Shown one piece after another: positions 47,695 through 59,058 of a DNA stretch of 64,000 nucleotides. The DNA lies in assembly GCF_000346465.2 (NCBI RefSeq), contig NC_034016.1:18464570-18528569 (forward strand), in the 5' to 3' direction. The stretch comes from Prunus persica. Taxonomy: Eukaryota; Streptophyta; Magnoliopsida; Rosales; Rosaceae. A program made the position numbers and the translations under genes. The number at the start of each line of letters is the position of its first letter. Position 1 is the stretch's first letter. The notes below the pieces were generated by a model. That model made no database searches. It saw only the letters and a list, made by a program, of their open reading frames with translations, and had not been told where the DNA came from.

Positions 47695-50600
47695 TCACCC
47701 AATGAAAGCCCCACATGCTATGATCAACATAACCAAAATTGTTGAGCTTGAACGGGAGATTGATGGTGCGCTAGAAAACTTGACTCTCTGAGCCTGGTCT
47801 CTGGAGAAGAAAACAAATAGAATTATGCATAGCAGAGTTTGGAATGAGAGTTTTTAATCTTTGTGCATGCTAGTTTCTTTTACAAGAATTTTCTGTTAAT
47901 ATAAATTTCAATAAACAAGTAAAAGATAAGTGAATGAAAACTTTCCGCCAAATTTTTGATATCTTACTTCTGTAAAGATGAAAGTAGTCCACAATATATG
48001 ATATTATCAGGCAAAGGAGCTTCGGATTGGTCAATCTCAGTATTAACAACACTGACATAAACTTCTTGGCCTAGATACCATGAATCCAGATTCTGTGCAC
48101 GAAGGTTCCAAATGCCAGAGTTGTCAAGAGGAACCAATATGGCTGTCCAAGCTCCAGGGAAGACCTGTAGCCATATGAGCATGAAGCAATTAATTCAAAA
48201 TACAAAATCAACCTAAAACACATCAACAGAGGATCTCTTCCTTTCCATATGCATGTGTAAATGGGCACGACTACCACAATAACAATTAGCAACCACCAAG
48301 TAGTGCAACAAGCATACCAGATAAAAATTTTACGTTAAATGATACTAACACCCTTTCTATTTCGTATCTTTTTGTCCTCTCAAAGCTCTCCCATGGAAAA
48401 TCTACTGACCAACTGGTTTGTATAACGCATTTGAGCAAAGGGGGTACCTGTGTAGTGCAGCGAGCAACGCCATCCCATTTGTTGTAAGTGCTTCTGCTAT
48501 TCTCTGTCCACACTCCAATATCCATACTACAGGGAAACAGGGAACCCTTCAAATGTTTGTACTTTTCCAGTTGCATAATTAGGAATAGAGACAGTTATGA
48601 TTTCAAAACTAAAAGCTCACCCCACAACAAAAAATGCATAGCCATCCAAATGGTAGTTCTGAACAGTGGTGTCATTGTTCTGAAAGATGATTTCCATGAA
48701 ACCTTTGAAAGTACCATTAATTAGAGATGTGTCAACTTTGGCAGGTCTGTTCATCAGTTTAGTTGGGAAATCAAGCTTGTAAACTCCTGATATGTTGAAC
48801 TGCTGGGCGAGCTTAAGGGGTGTTGAAGGTGGTAAATATGAAATACCATTGAGGGTAGTGCGCCACTTCCCATTTATAAGTTCTGGAGGTCTATTGAGGA
48901 TAACATATACATCTGTGACAGTGATTTCACCATATTTGAAAGATCCTTGTGGGTTTGGACGGGCAGCACCAGCAGAAACATTCCACCTATAATAGCACAA
49001 ATCACGACAAAAACGTAATTAGGCCAGAATTTGAGAACAAAAATACCATAAAACAAAAAACAAAAAACAAAAAAACAAAAACAAAATGAATTATTAGTGT
49101 ATGGAATTTCAGGGAAACAAAACAAGATATCAGGCAGATGGAACTTCCCCTAATTGTTTGGATGTAATACTATTCAACCTCCTCATATGTAAATAAAACA
49201 AAAGGCTATCAAAAGGATTCTTTTTTATTGAAGACTAATGGCTCAGGAAACATTGAAATAAGGGGTAAGCAATCTTAGCAAGCATTCTGTCCATATGAAG
49301 GCTACCGCCATCATCATAAAAATTTTTGGAGGAACTGAATGAACTTTTTTTTCTTTTTTCAAATATATCTGTTATTAAACCAAAAGAAACATACTGAACT
49401 ACAACCTTATGGATCTTGCTTGATTCATTGAGAAATATGTGTCGTAATCATTAGGAGGATCAGGGAGAGGACCTGATGCAGGTCCTTGAGAATTGGAGTA
49501 GTGCAAGATGGCAACTCCAGTAGCTCTAGCCCATGAAGATGAATTGACAAAACGAGGGCTGGCAACAATGTAGTAATCACTGCTGGCATTTTGATCCATT
49601 GTAACCAAGAATGAAAATGACTGACCGACATGAATATCCATATTTGCATAATTCTGCTGAACTGTGTATGATCCTTCAGTCTCCACTAGAAGCAAGTTAT
49701 GATTTTGTATTCTGAAATTCAAGCTAGTTGAGATACCAACATTGTGCACACGGAAGCGGTATGTTTTTCCTGTTCCAGGAAATTACCAACAGCCGGCTCC
49801 CATTAAAAGTGCAAGATAATAAAAGTGCAAGTGTAAATCATATCAGCATAACTATAAGAGCCCCAAGAAGAAACCAACCCAAAAGGCTGTTGGAGAACAT
49901 CTTAATAAAAATGCCAAGTTTCCAACCCAAATATGCCCTTAGAGCTATGGAGTATGGACCTCTCACTCATTACCCCTCAAACCCAACAAGAAATATGTGA
50001 ATTGCATCAATATTTTAGAAAGACACTCATTAAACTCTACATTTTATATGATTCTGGATGATTAGAAAGACGCAATCACACTAGAATACAAGAACCAGAT
50101 AAAAATTTCACAAAGACACCCCAGAAATATACCTTGTTCAACATTTACCGTCAGGAAAGGATTGCCTCCTTTAATAAGTCCCTCGTCAAAGCGAAAGGGA
50201 CCTATTCCATTGATGAGCACACCATCCGGAATTCCCAGGCCAGTACCACTTTCAACATCTTTCCTTAGTTCCTGTTCCCTTACAAGCATGAGCCATGCCT
50301 AAGAAACCCAATGAATAGGTAGTGAAACACAAGCAGTGGCGGAGCACAATTTATACTAACCTTATGACTCTTTGTGTACCAATCAGTAATGAAGAGGGTA
50401 ATATCTGCATCTGGCACAGCAAAAGGTAGTGGAATAACAGCTCGGTTGTTTATGGTGATTCCGCCATATCCACCTGACGCTCTCTGGAAGTTTAGAGAAG
50501 GGAAGTAAAAGAAACTCCCTATCTGATCTTTAACCTGAAATTCGTATGTCCAATTCCATCCAGCTTGAATTGGACAGTTAGTCCCTGATACACCATCTTG

Positions 50601-51739
50601 CCAAGAGTTTTTCCTATGTTGTATTCCATTCCTGAATTAAACTAAGCAATATTAGCAATGCTATGACCAATACTTACAATTATTTTGTTGCCGATGGGAT
50701 ACGAATAAATTTACCATGTGAGAAGCAATGGCTCGTCCAGGTGATTCTTCACATTGATAACAACATTCCAGTTTGTAGTGACATTAAGAATCGGTCCTGG
50801 AAACTCCCCATTAATCCCAATAACCTGAAAATAATATTATGAAGGAGGGTAAAGCAATTTGATGATGAAGAATTCATATGACCAACAAATTTAATTATAA
50901 AAAAAATAACTAACTGGACCAGGCTCCATTTCTGTAATTTTTACTGAACGCACCTCATTCGTCAACTCTATACGATACTAATAATCTATTCCGTTCTGGA
51001 TATACACACCATTACACTAATGTGTAATTGAAAAGTTCTTATTCAGTTCGGAATTTAATTGTTCCAAGGTTGAAAATCTTGTTCCCCCTTTTTCCAAAGT
51101 TCACAGTATTGGGATAACTCAGCTGGGTTGTGCCCCCTTGGCCCCCTTTTCAGTGAATCTTATGGTTGAGAGGATATACCAGACAATTGAACCATAATCT
51201 GTTAAATTTCCCCCCTAAATAAAGTTACTAACCAGTTGTTGAGCATGATTAGGCATCTCTAAGCCTGCATTACTGAAAAATTACTATACCTAATCAATTA
51301 AATAAATGTAAACCAAACTAATTATCACTCTTAATAAATACACTAATCATAGTGTTTCCTGCTCTACGAGAATTTACTAACTGAAAGCAACAACTATTCA
51401 TGGAATCATTCCATTTGCAAGGCACAGAATTCAAAATTGGAGACATTACTACACACAGGCATAGATATTACTCTCAGGTCACAGCTAAATAATTAAAGAG
51501 CAAAATAAAGCTTCGAGTTGAGGACCTATAACTTGAAAAGTAGAGAGAAGAGAGTAAAGACAGTTGTTACAGAGGATAGAAGGAGATAAGATGAGTGAAA
51601 GAACCTGCTGCTTAACTCCAAGTGGGGAGGCAGTGATGTAAGAGACAGTCCAGTCAAAGAACACATAAGGGTCACCGCCCAAAGCAACACCCAATGAGCA
51701 GAGAAGGATGACAAGGTTGAAGAAACCAGAAGAGGGCAT
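47695..51739 (-). CDS. SKU5-like multicopper-oxidase homologue (SKS), GPI-anchored
   Basis: Nine exons (51739-51605, 50824-50715, 50631-50361, 50271-50133, 49769-49406, 48986-48621, 48526-48448, 48164-47968, 47800-47695) give 588 residues, matching SKU5 length (587). An N-terminal signal peptide is followed by three cupredoxin domains. As in SKU5, the His-rich copper motifs of true laccases are missing. The ninth exon is easily missed: exon 8 ends LQ-K at a GTAAGA donor and joins to DQAQRVKFSSAPSISRSSS followed by a hydrophobic tail (ILVMLIIACGAFIG), a GPI-attachment signal. SKU5/SKS proteins sit at the plasma membrane and cell wall and affect directional root growth and wall expansion. Whether SKU5 itself or SKS1/2 is the closest cannot be said by eye. 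Confidence 0.92.
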
Positions 51740-54700
51740 TGGGATTTCTCTATATCCCAAGAGAAGAAAGAGAGTTGGGTTATTTGGGTATGTGAATGTT
51801 TGGTTTATTGGGAAGGAGGAGGATCAAAAATGCAAACTTGGAGCGGCAGAGTGGCAGTGAAAGAGTCACATGGGAAAGTGGAAGGCACAGCTTGGGCTCG
51901 TCAGAGACAGTTTTTCTGTGGACTGTTTCTAGGTCCCACTTCGTTTCAAATTTTCTAAAGAAAGGAGGCCATTGGAGCCACAGCCACCATGCTTTACACT
52001 TGATTTCACCGTGTGGGGGCCTTTGGGTCTACAAGAAAGGTCGCTGAGATGAGAGACCGAGTGCCTGTGCCAAATTTTTGGACTGATCGCTTTGGGATCA
52101 AGACCCTTCTTGTCATTGTCTTTACGTCAACTATCAAATTATTGGCTTCTATTTTTTTCACTTTTTCTAAAGTCAATTTATCATAGGTGGTACATTCTTG
52201 TTTTTCCAAAAAGTAAAAATTCGACTATTTTTCGTAATAATGTTAGTCTTCAAAGGAGCAAATTCTAGCACTAGCTCTGGCTTGCCTGTACAATTGTACC
52301 TGTAATATTTGGTCGACTGATCCGGACCAAAGAGGGATGATTGTGGCCACCAATATTCATGAAGAAGAACCCTGGTATAACTTGACGATTTTGATCCAGC
52401 CCAATTCTGTGGGCTGTGGGCACATTACCAGAACAAGAAAAATGCTATATCTGATCCATACTGGCCTCCGAGTATACAAGGATAAGGGAAATTATATACA
52501 TCCACCAGTAAATTTGGAGATATGTTTGAGCGGGGAGGTCACATTTTTATGTGATGTTACTGATTCAGGTGTTATAATATTAGTAGATAACAATATTGAT
52601 ATGTCATGAACATAAAATATAGTGTGAATAAATATATAATATGTTATAATATGAGTGGATTAGTAATACCACGTGACAAGTGTGACTGTCTCACATAATT
52701 TTCTTTAAGCTATATGACATCAACTTCCATGCCACAAATAGAGTCTATTGTAGACTATTGATCTTTAAATATAACGTCAACAATGATGATAACCGTCATG
52801 ACAAAGGGTAAGTGCAATGGTAGCAACAATGACAACAAGAGTAGTGGTAATGGTTGCATCAACGAATGCATTAAGGGGTGCACTCTAAACCATAAACCCT
52901 AAACTTTATAATAATAGTTGGAGTAATGGTGGTCTTTTCCTTATTATAATTTGTAGGTTTCTGGAGATTTGAAGTGTTGCAATATCAGCCAGGCTTTAAA
53001 CCCTTTTGAGCAGGGACAGTCACTAGAAGGGACTACCCTGGGCTATAGCACAAGTGAGTCGTTATTTTATCAGTCTAAAATTTAATTTAGCCCACTCATG
53101 CCTACTAATGACAATCATATCACGCTAACATCCAAAGGCTCACAGGCTAATCGTTTATCCAACAATACACTCAAGGAAAATAAGATGAGACAAACTAATG
53201 AATTAACGTCTCTTTGATTATTACAGAACATTCTTATGTAGGACATAACTGTAAAGTTCTCTTTAAAATGAAAAGTATTTTCATCTTGTTCTTACTTTTT
53301 TAGTCTACAACGAACTTCTTTTTATATATATTTATATTTTTTTCTTTATGAATAGTATATTGCTAATTTTTCTTTCACTGATAATTCTTTTCACACATAA
53401 TCCCTTTAAATAAAAAGAATTAAATAAATAAAAGAAAGAATTAGCACACTGTAGTAGCTGCACCTTTACGTTCCACTCTCAAGTGCGTATATAAGGTAAA
53501 TTTAGCCTACCTTATTTTAAAATCTTGAATCCAACCCTGCTTTTAAGTCTTTGACGTTGCCCTTCACATTATGAACGTAGGAAATGCTTATAATGTAATT
53601 AATAAACAAAGTTGTTGAACCAAATAATTCAATGTATACACGTTTGTTCAACTACACTCGGGCCAAATAAAATCACGTCATTAAAGATTTGCTTAGCAGA
53701 CTTGTCTTAATCACTGAAATAATTATCCATAATTTATGTCAAGACAAAATCATAATCACTGACACCCCAAGCAATATCTATTTCGTTACCTTACGCTACG
53801 CATGCTCCTCTTCCTCTCCTCTCATCTCATCTCATCTTCCCCCTTTGTGTTGTGTGTGACAAAATCGTATTATTTTTCAGACATATCTCTGAACTGTAAA
53901 AGTTAAAAATGTTTTGGCATGCAGTGCAATTTAATAATTATTTTCAATTATTTTCGCTCAAGTTGTGGAATTTTAAATTGAGATAAAATGGATGTCAAAT
54001 CTGTACACACATGGACATGGAGCTAGCTGGGTGACAAGAAACTTGAACCACATGCGAAAGTATTCATAACTATTACTCATTTTTGTCACGACTATCTTAA
54101 TACCATATATAGTATTTGTACAATAATTCAACACATATTTTGACACAGAAGTCATAATTTTAGACATGAAAGTGTCAAATTATTTCAAGGCAAATGTCAC
54201 TTCCGAATATACGGATATTTTATATACATTTACGGTGAATAATTGTAAATTTATGAAAAAAATGCTTGCCAATCGTTAATTACGTATGTTTTATATATAT
54301 CAACAATTAATAGTCGTCTATTTTAATGTTTATCTAAGTATGATGATGAGGACATTGTATTTAAATTCGTTATGACTTCTGAGATTACGAGGATTCTCAC
54401 CTATCTATTGTCTTTTAACTCTTTAACCGACGCATTGCTCCTCGTGCCAATCACTTCTTCAAAACTCTATCCAAAAATCCCCCAAGCACCTCCCTCCTCC
54501 TCCTCCTCCTCCTCCATCAACTACACCTCCTTGCGTCTGTCAAATCTACCATTAGAAGAACCACGTGTCCCTCTCCCATTGGGTACCTGACTACACACAA
54601 GAAGTTTCCAATTGTAGCGGATTAAAGCCTACTCAGCAAAAGAGGGGGCCCACTTTCCCACTACCAATAATTGATCATTCTCCTAATCCCCTCTGTACCC

Positions 54701-54942
54701 AAGCTGGCACCACTGTCTCCTTCCTTCCACACTTCTTCTACTAGATCACTACTTGTACTAATCTCTTCCAAAATCTCAAAAACCCTAACCCTAATCCTAA
54801 TCTCCCCCCAACCTCCTCTGTAAATACACCACCACACCATTTTTCTTCACTTAAAAAGAAAGACGAAAACCTATCTCTCTCTCTCTTCATCACTTCACCT
54901 CCCATGCTTTGACTCAGATAATTCAACAAACACTAAACAAAC
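51740..54942. other. Large intergenic region, no gene seen
   Basis: Contains the upstream region of the SKU5-like gene. The rest is AT-rich. ORFs such as 51796-52047 and 52337-52609 lack motifs. A (TCC)n run lies near 54498-54522, and CT-rich leader-like sequence precedes the DUF538 gene. No transposon ends were recognised. Confidence 0.55.
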
Positions 54943-55550
54943 ATGCTGATACACCTGATGTGCTTCCTCCTCCTCTCGTTGCTCTCATTCACCACGTGCT
55001 CCAATTCGTCGCAGCGTTCCGTCTACGACGTCCTGCGGGCCCACGGACTTCCGATGGGCCTGCTGCCCAAGGGCGTAGTCGACTTCGAAGTCGACGACGA
55101 GGGCCGGTTCCAGGTGCACCTGGATCAGGCCTGCAATGCCAAATTCGAGAGCCAGTTGCATTACGATAGGAACGTCTCGGGGACGCTGAGTTTCGGGCAG
55201 ATCGGATCCCTGTCGGGTATTTCGGCCCAGGAGCTGTTCCTCTGGTTCCCGGTTAAAGGAATCCGGGTCGACGTGCCCAGCTCCGGCATCATTTACTTCG
55301 ATGTCGGCGTCGTTTATAAGCAATTCTCCTTGTCTCTATTCGAAACTCCGCCGGTTTGCACCGCTGCCACCACCTCCGTTGAAGCCATTGGAACCGTGTT
55401 CGAGGTGAATTCCAATCTCAATAAATTGTTGTTATTTGGATTGAAATAAATGAGACTGAAAGAGTGTAATGATGAATTGATGTGCAGGGCGAATCGGGGA
55501 AATTGCGGTACAAGCTTGATCATGAACTTGTTGGGAGAGATTTTGTGTAG
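54943..55550 (+). CDS. DUF538 secreted protein
   Basis: Two exons, 54943-55404 and 55488-55550, give 174 residues. A signal peptide (LMCFLLLSLLSFTTCSNS) precedes the DUF538 domain, recognised from SVYDVLRAHGLPMGLLPKGV, DLxx-type beta strands and ITYDVGVVYK-like text (IIYFDVGVVYKQFSLS). The short second exon (GESGKLRYKLDHELVGRDFV) matches the usual C-terminus of the family. If the intron is retained the protein ends at a stop at 55449. First exon is notably GC-rich compared with its flanks. DUF538 proteins are plant-specific and small; some are linked to stress, and hydrolysis-like activities have been suggested, but the function is uncertain. Confidence 0.9.
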
Positions 55551-56408
55551 AGTTTTGGAGGGGAGGAGAGTAGGTGTTTTGAAGGTGTGGTCTGGATTAG
55601 TTTTGTTGGTTGGTTGAGTTGTTTTACTTTTAGTGGCCAGTGAATTCGATTGGAACCCAAGATTGGAGGAGGCAAAGTTATTACCAGTCAGTTTTGTGTC
55701 ACAAAAGCGCAAAAGGTTGAGTGAGGCAGAAGCAATTGATCAGATGAAGACCAAATCAGGTGATGAATCTGCAACAGGTTTATGTCTTGTGTTGTATTTT
55801 TTTTTTTTTTTTGAAAGTTCATATTGGTATCATGAAAATTAGTGATGGTATAAAAAGCTTCCAATAAAAAAAATAAAAAAACCCTTTGGCTTTTGCATTG
55901 CTCTGTCTTAGCTGTTGGTATAATTTGTCAGTTTATGAGTTGTGGGTGGAACAGAGGAGAAGTAGATGAGAGGAAGAGGGCTAACCCAGATAGAATTTAT
56001 ATTTGTCTGGTTGTGATCAGGTCTCTAAACTTTTATTTAAATTGTTATGATCAGGTCTCTAAACTCTGAACTTGAAGGACTCTGTTTCAATTGTCAGAGA
56101 GAGTTTGAGCAGAGGTTTTGATTAGTGATGCTAAAATGAGAGAAAATTTTGCACTTGGTTTGTTGCGTTTCTTCTTTGTCATAGCAGAGAGACTTTGTAG
56201 ATAGTATATGTGTATTTGTTGATCCTGTTTTTCTTTTTGTTCTTGTAGCTCATAATTTGTTGCTTGGTTCAGATAGTTGAGGTAGACTAACAATGTAGGG
56301 AAATTCCTTTATGTCATTATTTTGATTGGAATTTGTCTAAACTTCAGTCTGAAGTCATGTGCACTGGACCACTCTCTCAAGACTGGTCACACCAAACAGC
56401 AGAACTCG

Positions 56409-56522
56409 TATGAAATGGGGATAACTTATTCCCGGCCAATCACAATCTGCCACATGGAAAAGTTATCACGCGTGACGTCCGTGATTGACCGGGATAGCAA
56501 ATATTGTTATCCCCGTTTCATG
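56409..56522. repeat. 114-bp imperfect hairpin (MITE or microRNA-precursor-like)
   Basis: Left arm TATGAAATGGGGATAAC (56409-56425) pairs with GTTATCCCCGTTTCATG (56506-56522), and CCCGGCCAATCAC (56431-56443) pairs with GTGATTGACCGGG (56481-56493). Mismatches are of the kind that allow G:U pairs. The loop is about 37 bp. The two paired blocks are separated by a short bulge (5 bases left, 12 right). Confidence 0.65.
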
Positions 56523-57899
56523 TAAGTATTTCTCTAGACCAAAGGCCTTTTGTCAGCACATGCTTGGGCATGTGAAATTTGTCTGTATTTTGCATTTGAA
56601 ATAGGAGATTTCAGGAAGGAGCCTATTACATCCTGTGTATGGTATCATCTTTCTCATTGTTCTTGATTATTTCCTTTGAGGAGCCCACTTTCTCACTTGG
56701 CTCTGTTAAACTCTCCCCTAGGTTCTAGGGTTTAGTAAATTCTTAATGATTTAATGCTGAAAATGTTAGAGCCACAGTGGGTTCGTGGTGCGACTTGTTT
56801 TTTTATCATTGATGCATGTAAACCTCATTGTAAGACCCACATGTAACTAGAAACATAAATAACCAATGCACGACCGATGTCTTGGGTTTTTATTCTGTGG
56901 GCCATCCAAGTTAAAGCCCAATAACAAAATCAAACAACATGTTGTTCTCAATTGACTGCACACCCACCCAATCCCAAAAGGACCCAAGTCTTGGCGGCTT
57001 GGCCCAGAAACAAAATGGAAGAAATTATTTGTTCTCAATCCACTGCTTCATAAAATAAAAAAGGGAAGAAAGAAGATGATTGCATGGAATTATAAGCATT
57101 TTGGGGCATGCCATAGACATCCCCACATGTACTGGTACCATCCATGTGTGTGGTTTCTATCAACATTCATGGTGTCCTTGAACAAATCTATATTCCAATT
57201 TCCAAACCCAAATAGGATGAGAGATTCGTAGCCCAAATCAATTTATTTATTTATTTAAAATTATCCCAATCAATTTGATGGCAACCCAATTCAACCCAAT
57301 TGTTTTTTATTGGGAATTAAACGAAGGAGTTACAAATTATGATTGATTTGATTGACACTTCGAGGTTCAGCTCCGTCCCCAATTCTCAAACCAGCAGTGA
57401 GATATTTTGATCTTATCATATTAAAAAATCAAAGTCAACATCATAAATTGTGACGAGAGGAGGTAGTTCCTTCTTTTCTGTGCTTGGTTTTATGCACTCC
57501 ATCCATCACAAACTTTCGCAATTGGTGGCGATTGAGCTTCAGAAGGAACAAACTTGGGAGAGAAACAAAGCCAAACGCGGCAGAGTTAGTTTCCATGCAT
57601 GTACATGCAGGGCGTTGATCACAGTGATCACAGAAAACTCTCAACAGCTGTGTTTAAGGCCGTTGTCCCATTTGCATGGCTTTCTGTCCATCTTCAGAAG
57701 ATCTGTTCCAGTGTGGCATACCACCACCACCAATGGTGGTTTTGTTTGAGCACTGGTGCTTGCTTGCCTTTCCCTTTTATTACCAATCTTTTCCAGAACT
57801 CCCCTACCAATTATAACCAACATAAGAAAAAGATTTCACTTCATATCCATTAACGGGTTTTAGGGTTTTTACACTAGCAAATCACGCACACAATAGTTA

Positions 57900-58230
57900 G
57901 GGCATGTTTGGTATTCAACTTAAATTCAACTTTTTAAACTTAAAAACAAAATTTGAGTTCAAAACAAAGAAAATTTGTTTGGTAACTTTATTTTTAAAAA
58001 CTCAAACTTAAGAACAACTAAAAAACACCCCAATTATTAAAAACAAAAAATATCTGTTTTTTTTTTTCTAACAACCCACAAGTTCTCAAATTTTAAGATT
58101 TGAAAACGATTTTCAAGTTGCATAGCAAACAAGTTTTTGAATCTTAAAAATAGATTTAAGAACTCATTGTTTTTAAGAAAAATAAAAGTTTTTGAGTTTC
58201 CTATTTGAATAGGATGCTATATGCCCTCTT
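57900..58230. mobile_element. Possible short MITE-like segment
   Basis: Begins AGGGCATGTTTGGTATTCAA and ends near 58230 with TTGAATAGGATGCTATATGCCCT, which gives AGGGCAT / ATGCCCT ends and partly pairing subterminal text. The body repeats TTTTTAAAC/AAACTTA words. AGGGCATGTTTGG-type ends are common in plant hAT-derived MITEs. The inverted repeats are weak and no target duplication is seen. Confidence 0.4.
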
Positions 58231-58911
58231 ATTTTCTCACACAAACGATCCTAAAAAAGAAAATTTAAACACAAGACATACGTACATGCTTTTAACCAAT
58301 TGCTATAAACACAAAAATACATAACTTTATATACGAAAAAAAAATCGAATATGTACAATTACTCACAAATTAACAAGTATTACTTACACTCAGCTCATAT
58401 AGGATAATTCTTTAGCATCGAACCATTTTTGTGCAGACTTATTCTTAACCGTAGTTTTATTTATATTTATTTATTTTGTTTGTTTATAATCATTGTAGTT
58501 GAGAGAGACATAGGTAGATGCTCACAAAACAATAAAACATGGGGTCCTCAACCGGAAACTGTAAAGAAGGTTGTGGACAGTCACAAACATAATGGTCCGA
58601 AAAACATACAATAAACCGAGGACATTTCTGCAAAATCAAATGCGACTTCGTCTCCTGCCACGTGAAGCGGGAAATATACAGTAAACCAGGTACATTTAAG
58701 CAAAATCAAATACAATTTCTACATCTGCCACGTTAATCTCATCATTACCATCCATTTCTGCGATCCAACCGCGCCCATTGACCCAGTTCACAAATTCCAG
58801 CGACCCATATAACTAACCCGCACCAAAACAGCCCCTTCCCTTTCCTTTCCTTTATCTCTCTGATGTTTTTGCAAATAAACAAAATAAAATAAATCAATCA
58901 ATTCTATTACC

Positions 58912-58919
58912 TATAAAAA
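58912..58919 (+). promoter_or_regulatory. Putative TATA box of the BASS transporter gene
   Basis: TATAAAAA lies 147 bp upstream of the ATG at 59059, followed by CT-rich leader sequence typical of plant 5'UTRs. Expected transcription start near 58945. Confidence 0.5.
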
Positions 58920-59058
58920 TCACTCAATTTATCACTTCATCTCCTTCACGTTTACGCTCACCACCACCTCTCCTTTTCCTTCCTTCTCTAAATCCTCCCG
59001 GAAACCACCGTTCTCCGGCGAAGAGAACCCTCCCCTTTAACCACCGAACCCACCTGCC

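Larger units (their letters stand above)
55551..59058. other. Intergenic region with foldback repeats, no gene seen
   Basis: Includes the 3' flank of the DUF538 gene. The frame 55633-55842 (starts GTG) ends in a poly-T tract and has no recognised domain. A hairpin lies at 56409-56522 and a MITE-like segment at 57900-58230. GC-rich ORFs near 57450-57850 overlap on both strands and are not accepted. Confidence 0.5.

Noticed and set aside
55633..55842. 69-codon ORF downstream of the DUF538 gene
   Set aside because: Starts at GTG, runs into a poly-T tract, and no family was recognised; most likely 3'UTR or flank.
57441..57853. Overlapping ORFs on both strands
   Set aside because: No domain or splice logic; several frames are open at once because the region is locally GC-richer.
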